Assembly (NCBI GenBank): GCA_002159065.1
Contig: LZRV01000018.1
Span: 1 to 41,690, forward strand
DNA from: Paenibacillaceae bacterium ZCTH02-B3
Lineage (GTDB): Bacteria > Bacillota > Bacilli > Paenibacillales > Paenibacillaceae
Direction: 5' to 3'
DNA: 41,690 nt
The position numbers were made by a program, and so were the translations under genes. The number at the start of each line of letters is the position of its first letter. Within the stretch, counting starts at the first letter, position 1. Below the pieces are notes generated by a model. That model was given only the letters and a program-made list of their open reading frames with translations, was not told where the DNA came from and searched no databases. Of the stretch, positions 1 through 7,478 are shown piece after piece.

Positions 1-2022
1 GCCGTACCCATATCCGCGTCCATACCCGTATCCGTAACCGAAACCGCCGAATTGGCGCACGTCCTTCAGTTCGTCCGGAATTTCCGCCAGGAAACGGGAC
101 GGCATGTTGCTGCTGGTTCGCCCGTAGAGCAGCCGCGTGCGGGCGTGGCTAAGATACAGCTTCCGCATGGCGCGCGTGATGCCCACATAGCAGAGGCGCC
201 GTTCTTCCTCCAGCTCCTCCGGCTCCGTCAGCGCCCTGCTGCCCGGGAAAATGCCCTCTTCCATGCCGACGATGAACACCGCCGGAAACTCCAGCCCCTT
301 GGCGCTGTGCAGCGTCATGAGCACGACCGCGTCCTGGGCTTCCTCCCCGTCTTCGAGCGTGTCGATGTCGGCAATCAGCGCCAGGTCCGTCAGGAACGCC
401 AGCAGCGACTTGTCTTCGTTGCGCTTTTCGAATTCCTGCGTCACGGACAGGAGCTCGTCGATGTTTTCCAGCCGGGCCTGGGCTTCCAGCGAACCGTCGC
501 GCCGGAGTTCCTCGCGGTAGCCGGACAGCTCCGCCGCCTGTTCGGTAAGCTCGGTCACCGACAGATATTCCGACATCTGATGCAATTTCATGACCAGATC
601 CCGGAAATCGCCCAGGGCCTTCCGCGCCCGGGGCTGGATGTCCAGCTCCTCCAGTCCGTCGCACAGCAGGCGGAACACGGAGACGCCGCGGGCGGCCGCT
701 TCCGCCGTCACCTTGTCCCATGTCGCCTCGCCAATGCCGCGCCTGGGCACGTTGACGACCCGTTCCATGCTGATGTCGTCGTCCGGATTGGCCGCAAGGC
801 GCAGGTAAGCCAGCATGTCCTTGATTTCCTTGCGGTCGTAGAACCGGATGCCGCCGACAATGCGGTACGGGATCTCGGCTTTGATCAGGATTTCTTCGAT
901 CACCCGCGATTGGGCGTTGGTCCGATACAGCACCGCGTGGTCGGCGTACCGCATGCCGCCTTCTTCCACGTTCCGGCGAATCTCGTCGGCGACGAACATT
1001 CCTTCCCCGTGTTCGGTGTCCGCTTCGCAGACGACGATGTTGTCTCCGCCGCGCACGTCCGTCCACAGATTTTTCGGCTTCCGGCCGGCGTTGTTGGCGA
1101 TCACCGCGTTGGCCGCGTCCAGGATGGTCGACGTGGACCGGTAGTTTTGTTCCAGCAGCACCGTTTTCGCTTCGGGGTAGTCTTTTTCAAAATTGAGGAT
1201 GTTGGTGATGTCCGCGCCCCGCCAGCGGTAGATCGACTGGTCGCTGTCGCCGACCACGCAGAGGCCGCGGTGTTTGGCCGCGAGCAGCTTGCACAGCACA
1301 TACTGGGCGTGGTTCGTATCCTGGTACTCGTCGACATGAATGTAGCGAAACCGGTGCTGATAATAGTCCAAAACATCCGGCGCTTCCCGGAAAAGCCGGA
1401 CGGTGAGCATGATGAGGTCGTCGAAATCGAGGGCGTTGTTGCTCTTGAGGCGTTTCTGGTACTGAAGATATACCTTGGCCACGATCGACTGGAAAAAGTC
1501 CCCCTGCCGGTCCGCGTACTGTTCGGCCGTGATCAGCTCGTTCTTGGCGGCGCTGATGGCGGCAAGAATCGCCTTGGGTTCGAACCGTTTGGGGTCCAGG
1601 TTCAGTTCCTTCATCACATTGCGGACCACGGACAGCTGGTCGGTGGCGTCCAGGATGCCGAAAGACGACCCGTAGCCGATCCGTTCGATGTCTTTGCGCA
1701 GGATGCGCACGCACATGGAATGGAACGTGCTCACCCAGATGTCCGCCGCGGCGGGTCCGACCAGCTTCGCCACCCGTTCCTGCATTTCACGGGCGGCCTT
1801 GTTGGTGAACGTGATGGCCAGGATGGCCCACGGCGGGGCGATGTTTTTGGCGATGAGATAGGCGATGCGGTACGCGAGCACGCGCGTCTTGCCGCTGCCG
1901 GCTCCCGCCAGGACAAGCAGCGGGCCGTCGGTCGTGGTCACCGCTTCCCGCTGGCGGGGATTCAGCTCCTCGAGCATGGCGTCCGGATCCCGCGAATCCG
2001 TCCGCGCGCGTTCAAAATACAT
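1..2022 (-). CDS. pcrA: ATP-dependent DNA helicase PcrA (3' end cut by window edge)
   Basis: UvrD/PcrA-type superfamily 1A helicase that moves 3' to 5' on DNA in excision repair, replication restart and plasmid replication. All 674 codons from the ATG to the window edge are open on the minus strand. The Walker A motif GAGSGKT lies at residues 40-46, followed by [10 protein letters not shown] (71-80) and [11 protein letters not shown] (98-108). Later come [25 protein letters not shown] and YVGITRA, the ordered SF1 motifs. The ATG at 2022 sits behind AAGGAGC. B. subtilis PcrA is about 740 residues, so perhaps 70-100 C-terminal residues, including the Tudor-like domain, lie outside the window. 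The last visible residues read [13 protein letters not shown], a Gly-Tyr repeat in the usually disordered linker, which is unusual. pcrB lies upstream, as in Bacillus. Confidence 0.96.
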   Translation of the reverse strand, partial: MYFERARTDSRDPDAMLEELNPRQREAVTTTDGPLLVLAGAGSGKTRVLAYRIAYLIAKNIAPPWAILAITFTNKAAREMQERVAKLVGPAAADIWVSTFHSMCVRILRKDIERIGYGSSFGILDATDQLSVVRNVMKELNLDPKRFEPKAILAAISAAKNELITAEQYADRQGDFFQSIVAKVYLQYQKRLKSNNALDFDDLIMLTVRLFREAPDVLDYYQHRFRYIHVDEYQDTNHAQYVLCKLLAAKHRGLCVVGDSDQSIYRWRGADITNILNFEKDYPEAKTVLLEQNYRSTSTILDAANAVIANNAGRKPKNLWTDVRGGDNIVVCEADTEHGEGMFVADEIRRNVEEGGMRYADHAVLYRTNAQSRVIEEILIKAEIPYRIVGGIRFYDRKEIKDMLAYLRLAANPDDDISMERVVNVPRRGIGEATWDKVTAEAAARGVSVFRLLCDGLEELDIQPRARKALGDFRDLVMKLHQMSEYLSVTELTEQAAELSGYREELRRDGSLEAQARLENIDELLSVTQEFEKRNEDKSLLAFLTDLALIADIDTLEDGEEAQDAVVLMTLHSAKGLEFPAVFIVGMEEGIFPGSRALTEPEELEEERRLCYVGITRAMRKLYLSHARTRLLYGRTSSNMPSRFLAEIPDELKDVRQFGGFGYGYGYGRGYGYG

Positions 2023-2126
2023 GCGTATCCGCTCCTTTTCGGAAAAAAATGGGACGAAAAAACCGGCGGTGCAGCCCCGGGGCGCGGCGGATTGTCCGTC
2101 AGTCTGCAAACGGCCCGATCCAAGAC

Positions 2127-2200
2127 GCTGCAAACCTCCGGCCCGGGACATCGCCAGCGGTCGTCCGGGGCGCCGCAAACCGTCCGCCCGGGACATCGCA
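2127..2200. repeat. Imperfect 29-bp direct repeat in the pcrA-pcrB spacer
   Basis: Units at 2127-2155 and 2172-2200 match at 24 of 29 positions and share GCAAACC and CCCGGGACATCGC. A third short CTGCAAAC lies at 2104-2111. The 200-bp spacer between pcrB and pcrA holds no ORF that looks like a gene. Confidence 0.6.
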
Positions 2201-2224
2201 AGAAGCTGGACGGTCCCGACAACT

Positions 2225-2923
2225 TCAAACCGGCGGTTCGGCGCCCTTGACCGCTTCCACCGTGGCCAAAGCCGCGTCCGGGTCGTCGTACACCGCGTTG
2301 CCGACGACCACCGTGTGGGCCGCACGCGCCGCTTCCCGCGCCTGCTGCGGGGAACGGACGCCGCCGCCGTAGAAAAGCCTGGCCTGTTTCAGCATGCCGC
2401 GCACGCGTCGCACCAGTTCCATATCGCCGAAAACGCCGCTGTATTCCAGATAAACCACCGGCACCCGCCACAGCCGGTCCGCCAGCTGGCAATAGGCCGC
2501 GACCCCGTCGGCATCCAGGCCGGTGTCCGCGTCGGTCACCCGGGCGACGGCGGAATCGCCGTTCAGCACGATATACGCTTCGCCCGCGGTGATGTCCCAG
2601 GGCACCAGGCGGCCGAACCGCCTCAGCGCCTCCGCGTGGCGGCCGATCCACCAGTCGCGGTGGCGGGCGTTGAGCACCATCGGAACGAAATAGCCGTCAA
2701 AACCGGGCACGGCGAGGGACGGATCGGTGACTTCCAGGGCGCAGGGCACCTCGTACCGGCGCACCCGCGTGAGCAGCTCGACGGTCTTGCCGTATGTCAC
2801 GCCGCTCGAACCGCCCAGCAGCACCGCATCGGTGCCGGAACGACACACCCGCTCCAGCGTCCGGTCGTCAATGGCGCGGTCCGGATCAAGCTTGAACACA
2901 TGCCTCCAAGTGCGAAAAAACAT
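2225..2923 (-). CDS. pcrB: Heptaprenylglyceryl phosphate synthase PcrB
   Basis: 232 residues, close to B. subtilis PcrB (228). This GGGP-synthase-like TIM barrel joins heptaprenyl diphosphate to sn-glycerol-1-phosphate, an archaeal-type ether lipid step found in Bacillales. Visible family features are FKLDPDR near the N-terminus (substrate phosphate/Mg region), [42 protein letters not shown] and the phosphate-binding [12 protein letters not shown] toward the C-terminus. The ATG at 2923 begins the conserved [14 protein letters not shown]. The frame stays open upstream into the galU spacer, but there is no conserved sequence there. The ribosome site (GGCGGG) is modest. It lies upstream of pcrA on the same strand with a 202-bp gap, so it may or may not be co-transcribed. 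Confidence 0.93.
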   Translation of the reverse strand: MFFRTWRHVFKLDPDRAIDDRTLERVCRSGTDAVLLGGSSGVTYGKTVELLTRVRRYEVPCALEVTDPSLAVPGFDGYFVPMVLNARHRDWWIGRHAEALRRFGRLVPWDITAGEAYIVLNGDSAVARVTDADTGLDADGVAAYCQLADRLWRVPVVYLEYSGVFGDMELVRRVRGMLKQARLFYGGGVRSPQQAREAARAAHTVVVGNAVYDDPDAALATVEAVKGAEPPV

Positions 2924-2986
2924 GGCGATCCCGCCTGCCTTATGTCCCGTCGCGGATCCCCGCAGGTTCTCAAGCCGAAAGCCGAA

Positions 2987-3054
2987 AGCCCCAAGCTGCA
3001 AGCTCCAAGCCGCAAGCCAAAGCCCCAAGCTGCAAGCTCCAAGCCGCAAGCCAA
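2987..3054. repeat. Perfect 34-bp tandem duplication between galU and pcrB
   Basis: Two identical 34-bp units, 2987-3020 and 3021-3054, abut exactly. The unit is built from AAGC words (CCAAGCTGCAAGC, CTCCAAGCCGCAAGCC). It is preceded by CCGAAAGCCGAAAGC, so the purine-rich AAGC/AAAGC pattern runs from about 2970 to 3060. It lies in the 152-bp spacer downstream of galU and upstream of pcrB. No coding function is apparent. Confidence 0.9.
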
Positions 3055-3075
3055 AGCCGCGGGGCCGCCGGTTCC

Positions 3076-3969
3076 CTAACCGTCGCTTTCCAGACGCTGC
3101 CGCAGGAAGTTCCGGAATTCCTCCGCCAGATCGGGACGCTCCAGCGCGAAATCGACGATCGTCTGCAGGTAGCCGAGCTTTTCCCCCGTGTCGTACCGCT
3201 TGCCTTCCACCATGTACGCGTATACCGGCTCCGTTCGCAGAAGCCGGGAGATCGCATCCGTCAGCTGGATTTCGCCTCCCGCTCCGACATCCTGCGTCTC
3301 CAGCAGGTCGAAAATCGCCGGGGTGAGGATATACCGCCCGATGATGGCGATGTCGGAAGGAGCACGGTCCGGATCCGGTTTTTCCACCAGTCCGCGCACG
3401 GCCACCAGGCGTTCGTCGGCACCCGCAGCTCCCGGATCCCGCGGAGCGGGATCGATGATGCCGTAGCGGCTCACTTCCGCCCGCGGCACCCTGCGGGCCG
3501 CCAGCACGCTGGCGCCCACCTTCTCGTACACGTCGATCAGCTGCTTCAACCCGGGCACCGGCGATTGGATAATATCGTCCCCGAGCAGAACGGCGAACGG
3601 CTCGTTGCCGATGAACTTGCGGGCGCACCAGACGGCGTGGCCGAGGCCTTTGGGTTCCTTTTGGCGTATGTAGTGGATGTCGGTCAGCTGGGAAGCTTTC
3701 CGCACTTCGTCGAGCAGATCCAGTTTTCCTTTTTGCAGCAGGTTCTGCTCCAGCTCGAAATAGCTGTCGAAGTGGTCCTCGATGGCCCGCTTCCCCTTGC
3801 CGGTGACGATCAGGATGTCCTCGATGCCGGACGACACCGCTTCTTCCACGATGTATTGGATGGCCGGTTTGTCGATGATCGGCAGCATTTCCTTCGGCAT
3901 CGCCTTGGTGGCGGGAAGGAAGCGGGTGCCGAGGCCGGCTGCGGGAATGATCGCTTTCCGGATTCGCAT
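3076..3969 (-). CDS. galU: UTP-glucose-1-phosphate uridylyltransferase GalU
   Basis: 297 residues. Makes UDP-glucose from UTP and glucose-1-phosphate for wall polymers, glycolipids and polysaccharides. The nucleotide-binding signature [21 protein letters not shown] follows the N-terminus directly. [51 protein letters not shown] and [15 protein letters not shown] follow in family order. I chose the ATG at 3969 (MRIRKAII). Another in-frame ATG four codons upstream has GAGGGG directly abutting it, too close to serve as its ribosome site. The reading frame is open further upstream, but the extra sequence is not GalU-like. A strong terminator at about 4100 separates it from the next upstream gene. 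The AAGC repeat lies just past its stop. Confidence 0.96.
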   Translation of the reverse strand: MRIRKAIIPAAGLGTRFLPATKAMPKEMLPIIDKPAIQYIVEEAVSSGIEDILIVTGKGKRAIEDHFDSYFELEQNLLQKGKLDLLDEVRKASQLTDIHYIRQKEPKGLGHAVWCARKFIGNEPFAVLLGDDIIQSPVPGLKQLIDVYEKVGASVLAARRVPRAEVSRYGIIDPAPRDPGAAGADERLVAVRGLVEKPDPDRAPSDIAIIGRYILTPAIFDLLETQDVGAGGEIQLTDAISRLLRTEPVYAYMVEGKRYDTGEKLGYLQTIVDFALERPDLAEEFRNFLRQRLESDG

Positions 3970-3997
3970 GGCCGTCAACATCCCCTCTATGGATTCC

Positions 3998-4053
3998 GCA
4001 CAATACGATGATCGCACAACACTATGATACGGAAACTTCCCCGGCTCGTCCAA
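3998..4053 (-). promoter_or_regulatory. Probable galU promoter with tandem 16-bp imperfect repeat
   Basis: On the minus strand the candidate -35 is TTGGAC (4048-4053). An 18-bp spacer follows, then a -10 TATCAT (4024-4029). Two adjacent 16-bp units, 3998-4013 and 4014-4029, match at 13 of 16 positions (GCACAAYACKATGATM), and the second contains the -10. The -35 is poor, so the promoter call is tentative. The duplicated box is seen directly. Confidence 0.4.
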
Positions 4054-4090
4054 CCTCACCGGTTTCCGGGCGGCCGGAAGGCGTCCCAAC

Positions 4091-4121
4091 AAAAACTCCC
4101 CGGAGACCATCTCCGGGGAGT
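4091..4121 (-). terminator. Rho-independent terminator of the small membrane protein gene
   Basis: A perfect 12-bp stem (ACTCCCCGGAGA, 4095-4106, with 4110-4121) encloses a 3-nt loop. On the minus strand it is followed by TTTTTG. It sits 54 bp past the stop of the 65-residue ORF and upstream of the galU promoter. Confidence 0.9.
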
Positions 4122-4174
4122 CTTCCCAACGCGTGACGGGCGCCCTGCACACGGCTTGCAACCCGATGCGGGCG

Positions 4175-4372
4175 TCACCAGCCGCTGATCATCACGTAGT
4201 CGGTGTACAGAAACACCAGCAGCGCCACGGCCGCAAATCCGATGGCAAAGCGGTTCTTGCGCGGGCGCTCCATGAGCAGCCGGATAAGCCCGGCGGCGAT
4301 CAGCAGCGTGAAGATGATCATGAACACGTCAAACGGCTGGAAGTTGCTCGCAGCCGCCTCTGCCAGTAACAT
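4175..4372 (-). CDS. Small two-helix membrane protein (DUF2759-like)
   Basis: 65 residues with a near-ideal ribosome site, AAAGGAGG, seven bases before the ATG at 4372. The frame is open far upstream, but only because it runs antisense to the neighbouring gene, so this start is well supported. Two hydrophobic segments (about residues 15-32, [20 protein letters not shown], and 43-62, [19 protein letters not shown]) flank a basic hinge, MERPRKNR. The size, hinge and second-helix pattern resemble the DUF2759 family (YqgW-like) of Bacillales, a tentative match from memory. Its function is unknown. It has its own promoter (4440-4468) and terminator (4091-4121), so it appears to be monocistronic. 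Confidence 0.8.
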   Translation of the reverse strand: MLLAEAAASNFQPFDVFMIIFTLLIAAGLIRLLMERPRKNRFAIGFAAVALLVFLYTDYVMISGW

Positions 4373-4439
4373 GAAGGAACCTCCTTTGTTCGCCCCGCTG
4401 ACGCGTGCTTCGCTGACGATGGCTTCCTCGATATTTTCT

Positions 4440-4468
4440 ATGTTATCCTGCCCGCCCGTTTCTGACAA
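4440..4468 (-). promoter_or_regulatory. SigA-type promoter of the small membrane protein gene
   Basis: On the minus strand the -35 is TTGTCA (4463-4468, 5/6), the spacer is 17 bp and the -10 is TAACAT (4440-4445, 4/6). The start would fall about 60 bp before the ATG at 4372. Confidence 0.55.
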
Positions 4469-4484
4469 GACCGGACCCCGTTCA

Positions 4485-4502
4485 TGTAACAAGTTTGTCA
4501 CA
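4485..4502. promoter_or_regulatory. 18-bp near-perfect palindrome between divergent genes
   Basis: The plus-strand TGTAACAAGTTTGTCACA has arms TGTAACAA and TTGTCACA that differ at one position. It lies 17 bp upstream of the -35 of the small membrane protein gene and 123 bp before the start of the divergent coiled-coil gene. The form suits a dimeric repressor or activator site. I do not recognise the regulator. Confidence 0.4.
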
Positions 4503-4624
4503 AGCGGCGATCCGTGTTGCATGCGCGGCGGGTTGGCGAGCGGATCGGATGGACAGACTGGAAACAAAAAGAAAAAAGAAACGGCAGGCGAAAAACGCAA
4601 CGCGCAAGGAGGCGAGATCGCGGC

Positions 4625-5260
4625 ATGATCGGTTCCGCACGTCATCTGTACAGGATCCCGGTGTTGTGCCTGGTCTTCTGGCTGACGGCCGACTCCGTCG
4701 CACCGCATGGCTTTCCGGCAGCCGCCGGCGCATCCGGAGCCGAGATCCCCGCAACGCCGACCGGAACGGACGAAGAAGCGGGCGCCAATGCGTCCGGAAC
4801 TGCGATCCCCGCAGCGGTGGCCGGCGCGATTGAAGGCAACATCCCGGAACGTTCCGGCGAAAGTTCCCTGTCCCGCACGTTGCGCGCGCTGGAAGAACAG
4901 GTCGAGGCCCTGAACCGTGAACAACGGCGGCTGCTGCTGCGGATTGGCGAGCTGCGGAGGGAAAACCGGGAGGCGGCGCGCAGGCTGACCTTCAGGCGGC
5001 TTGAAAAGGTGCTGTCCCGGGCGAAGCCGGCGCTGGAGGAAATCCGGTCGGCCCGGCGGGAATGGCAAAAACTGAACAGGAAGCAACAGGCCGCAGCCGG
5101 CCGGTTCCGGCGCCACCGCCGGAATTCCGACTGGAAAGCGGCCCTGGACGATCTGTCGGCCATCGTGCGATACGGCGAGCAAGCGGTGGAGCAGCTGGAA
5201 CGCGAGCTCCGCGGAGAACTGAAACTGATGGAGCTGTTGCGCCAGGGAGGCTCGCCGTGA
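4625..5260 (+). CDS. Exported coiled-coil protein of unknown function
   Basis: 211 residues. The ATG at 4625 is preceded by AAGGAGGCG 12 bases upstream. The frame is open for 37 codons more, but that part is only Arg/Lys-rich. Residues 1-35 look like a signal peptide: short basic start, hydrophobic IPVLCLVFWL, then an Ala/Gly-rich region. Residues about 36-75 are a low-complexity Ala/Gly/Thr linker (ASGAEIPATPTGTDEEAG). From about residue 80 to the end it is charged and heptad-like (LRALEEQVEALNREQRRLLLRIGELRRENREAARR, in pieces), with a helical tail (AVEQLERELRGELKLMELL). I do not recognise a family. It may act as a coiled-coil envelope protein. It stands alone, divergent from the small membrane protein gene and convergent with the dehydrogenase gene 37 bp away. 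Confidence 0.75.
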   Translation: MIGSARHLYRIPVLCLVFWLTADSVAPHGFPAAAGASGAEIPATPTGTDEEAGANASGTAIPAAVAGAIEGNIPERSGESSLSRTLRALEEQVEALNREQRRLLLRIGELRRENREAARRLTFRRLEKVLSRAKPALEEIRSARREWQKLNRKQQAAAGRFRRHRRNSDWKAALDDLSAIVRYGEQAVEQLERELRGELKLMELLRQGGSP

Positions 5261-5297
5261 CCGCACCCGCCGCGCCGGAACACCTTCTGGCCGGCCG

Positions 5298-6473
5298 TTA
5301 CAAGTCCATGTCGCCGCGGTAGGCGCATTCGATGATGCGGCGTATGTCGTGCGCCGCGGTCAGCCGCGGGTTGACCAGCACATTCCCGCTGCGCATGGAG
5401 TCCTCCACCATCTTGTCCAGCCTGGCCAAGTCCACGCCCAGCTCCCGGATGGTATCCGGAATGCCCAGGCGCCGGTTCATTTCGCGGACGGCCCGCACGG
5501 CCAGATGCGCCGCCTCGGCGGGCGCGAGGCCGGCGGTCCCGCAACCCAGCGCTTCCGCAATTTCTGCCATGCGTTCCGGACAGGCGGGCAAGTTAAACTT
5601 CATCACATAGGGAAGCAGAACGGCGTTGGCGATGCCGTGCGGAATGTCGAATATGCCGCCCAGCGTGTGGGAAATGGCGTGCACATTGCCAAGGCGGGAT
5701 TGGGCAAAGGCGGCGCCCGCCATCATGGACGCGACCAGCATCCGTTCCCGGCTGTGCAGGTCGGTGCCGGCAAAGTAGGCGCGGTCGATGTTCCCCGCGA
5801 TCATCCGCATGGCGGACAGCGCCAGGGCCTGGCTGGCCGGATTGGCCGCTTTGGAAATGTAGGATTCGATGGCATGGGTCAGCGCGTCCATGCCCGTCGC
5901 CGCCGTGAGGGCCTGCGGCAGGTTCAGGGTCAGCAGCGGATCCAGGATGGCCAGCCGGGGAAACAGATGCGGGCTGATGACCGCGGCTTTGAATGAGATG
6001 GAACGGTTGGTGACGATGGTCGAAGCCGTTACCTCGCTGCCGGTGCCGGCCGTCGTCGGGATGGCGATGCACGGCAGGCCGGGATTCGGAATGCGTCCGA
6101 CGCCTTCGTAATCCAGGATGTTTCCCCGGTTGCGGGCCATGATGGCGATCCCCTTGCCCGCGTCGATGCTGCTGCCGCCGCCGACCGCCACGACGGCGTC
6201 GCATCCCGAGGCCTTCAGGAGTTCCAATCCCTCCATGATCGTCTCCGCCGAGGGATTGGGCTCGACCTTGTCATACACTTCATACCGGATCCCGCTTCCG
6301 TCCAGGGAATCCGCTACCGGCTTCAGCAAGCCGGCCCGGATAATCCCGGCGTCCGTCACGACCAGCGCCTTTCGGATCCCGTATTCCACCAGAAATTCGC
6401 CCGTCCGTTCGGATAATCCCGCGCCGCATTCCACCCGGGTCGGCAACCAGAATCGGCAGGCCATCGGCTTCAC
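5298..6473 (-). CDS. Iron-containing alcohol dehydrogenase
   Basis: 391 residues, group III (Fe-dependent) ADH of the FucO/AdhB type, which interconverts alcohols and aldehydes or ketones with NAD(P). GGGSSIDAGKG (98-108) is the nucleotide-binding turn and TTAGTGSEVT (140-149) the phosphate loop. The four metal ligands match E. coli FucO spacing: D196, H200, H265 and H279. The start is GTG at 6473. Its GTGA overlaps the TGA of the upstream GntR gene by four bases, so the two are translationally coupled. The substrate cannot be told from sequence. The regulator next door suggests induction by a small acid or aldehyde from catabolism. Confidence 0.93.
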   Translation of the reverse strand: MKPMACRFWLPTRVECGAGLSERTGEFLVEYGIRKALVVTDAGIIRAGLLKPVADSLDGSGIRYEVYDKVEPNPSAETIMEGLELLKASGCDAVVAVGGGSSIDAGKGIAIMARNRGNILDYEGVGRIPNPGLPCIAIPTTAGTGSEVTASTIVTNRSISFKAAVISPHLFPRLAILDPLLTLNLPQALTAATGMDALTHAIESYISKAANPASQALALSAMRMIAGNIDRAYFAGTDLHSRERMLVASMMAGAAFAQSRLGNVHAISHTLGGIFDIPHGIANAVLLPYVMKFNLPACPERMAEIAEALGCGTAGLAPAEAAHLAVRAVREMNRRLGIPDTIRELGVDLARLDKMVEDSMRSGNVLVNPRLTAAHDIRRIIECAYRGDMDL

Positions 6474-7237
6474 CCGCCCGTCAGACTCGCGTTTTTCAAC
6501 TCTTTCGGTTCCGCATCGTTGCCCTTGATCCTTTCAATCTCCCGGATCAGACGGGCCGTGGCGTCCTCCATGTGGCTGGCCATGGCCCGCGCGGCGCCTT
6601 CGGGGTCGCCGACTTCCACCGCCTTGTAGATCGCATGATGATATTTATAGTAAAAACCGGTGTCCTTCGCCGCTTCAATCACGCATTTGATCCACGTCCT
6701 GAGCAGCGACTGGATGTGGACCAGGACGTTCCGCATCACGTTGTTTCTCGCCATTTCCGCGAGCTTGAGGTGAAATTGGATATCCCGTTCGACAAATTCG
6801 TCGACATCGTCGGTTTTCATTTCGTCCAGAATCCGCTTGAGCGCCTCGACTTCTTCCGCCGTTCTTCGCCGGGCCGCGAACCGGGCGATGGAAACCTCCA
6901 GCTCCCGGCGCATTTCCACGACCTCCATGATTTCGGCGCCGCCCAGAAGCAGACCCCATTCGATGGACCGGGTGAGCAGGGACGAATTCATCCTGCGCAG
7001 GTATGTGCCGTCGCCCTGCCGGATTTCCAGGATGCCCAGCACATTGAGGACCTTGAGCGCCTCCCGGATCGCCGACCGCCCCACCCCGAGCGCATCCTGC
7101 AGCTGACGTTCGGTGGGGAGCCTGTCTCCCGGTTTGACGCTGCCGGAAAAAATGTAATCCAGCAGCTTTTTGGTCAGTTCCACCACGATGGGATCGCGTT
7201 GGATCGGTTCGAATTTGAACTCCTGCTTGGCGGGCAT
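6470..7237 (-). CDS. GntR/FadR-family transcriptional regulator (FCD domain)
   Basis: 255 residues. The N-terminal winged helix (about residues 15-82) carries the GntR signature GDRLPTERQLQDALGVGRSAIREALKVLNVLGILEI. The C-terminal FCD helical domain (about 95-235) carries the usual metal-ligand pattern, with an Asp/His in DIQFHLKLAEM and later His residues in KYHHAIYKA and MASHMEDA. These domains usually sense carboxylates. I chose ATG 7237 (MPAKQEF). The frame could also begin at TTG 7249, but that codon directly abuts the AAGAGGG ribosome site. It forms an operon with the downstream iron dehydrogenase (4-bp overlap) and probably controls it and itself. Confidence 0.92.
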   Translation of the reverse strand: MPAKQEFKFEPIQRDPIVVELTKKLLDYIFSGSVKPGDRLPTERQLQDALGVGRSAIREALKVLNVLGILEIRQGDGTYLRRMNSSLLTRSIEWGLLLGGAEIMEVVEMRRELEVSIARFAARRRTAEEVEALKRILDEMKTDDVDEFVERDIQFHLKLAEMARNNVMRNVLVHIQSLLRTWIKCVIEAAKDTGFYYKYHHAIYKAVEVGDPEGAARAMASHMEDATARLIREIERIKGNDAEPKELKNASLTGG

Positions 7238-7293
7238 GACGCAAGTCAACCCTCTTTTGATTGATTTTCTTTCAAATGTTTATTAACGAGTTT

Positions 7294-7321
7294 ATTATAC
7301 CACTAAGTTTCCGGTCACAAC
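7294..7321 (-). promoter_or_regulatory. Promoter of the gntR-adh operon (extended -10)
   Basis: On the minus strand a perfect -10, TATAAT (7294-7299), is preceded by TGG, giving an extended -10. GTTGTG (7316-7321) lies 16 bp upstream as a weak -35. It starts transcription about 50 bp before the regulator gene in an AT-rich island. Confidence 0.65.
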
Positions 7322-7377
7322 GCCGCCCGGTTCCCGCATCCGTTTCCGGGGCTCCTTACGTTCGTTCCCCGTCCCGC

Positions 7378-7405
7378 AAAAAAGCGGCAGTCTGCCGACT
7401 GCCGC
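7378..7405 (-). terminator. Terminator downstream of uvrA
   Basis: Stem GCGGCAGT (7384-7391) pairs with ACTGCCGC (7398-7405) across a 6-nt loop. On the minus strand it is followed by TTTTTT (7378-7383). It lies 74 bp past the uvrA stop. Confidence 0.88.
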
Positions 7406-7478
7406 CGCACATCCCGGCACATCCGCGGACCGGCGGCGGATATCCCCCGCCCCGCAGTCCGGCCCGCCACCCGGTCTT

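Noticed and set aside
2225..4003. 592-codon minus-strand fusion ORF joining galU antisense-frame sequence to pcrB
   Set aside because: The first 350 codons are galU read in the wrong frame plus the AAGC repeat; only the last 232 codons encode PcrB.
4485..4502. Rex or FNR site
   Set aside because: Arms are TGTAACAA/TTGTCACA with a 2-bp centre; Rex needs TTGTGAA-N4-TTCACAA and FNR TTGAT/TGTGA-type arms with other spacing.
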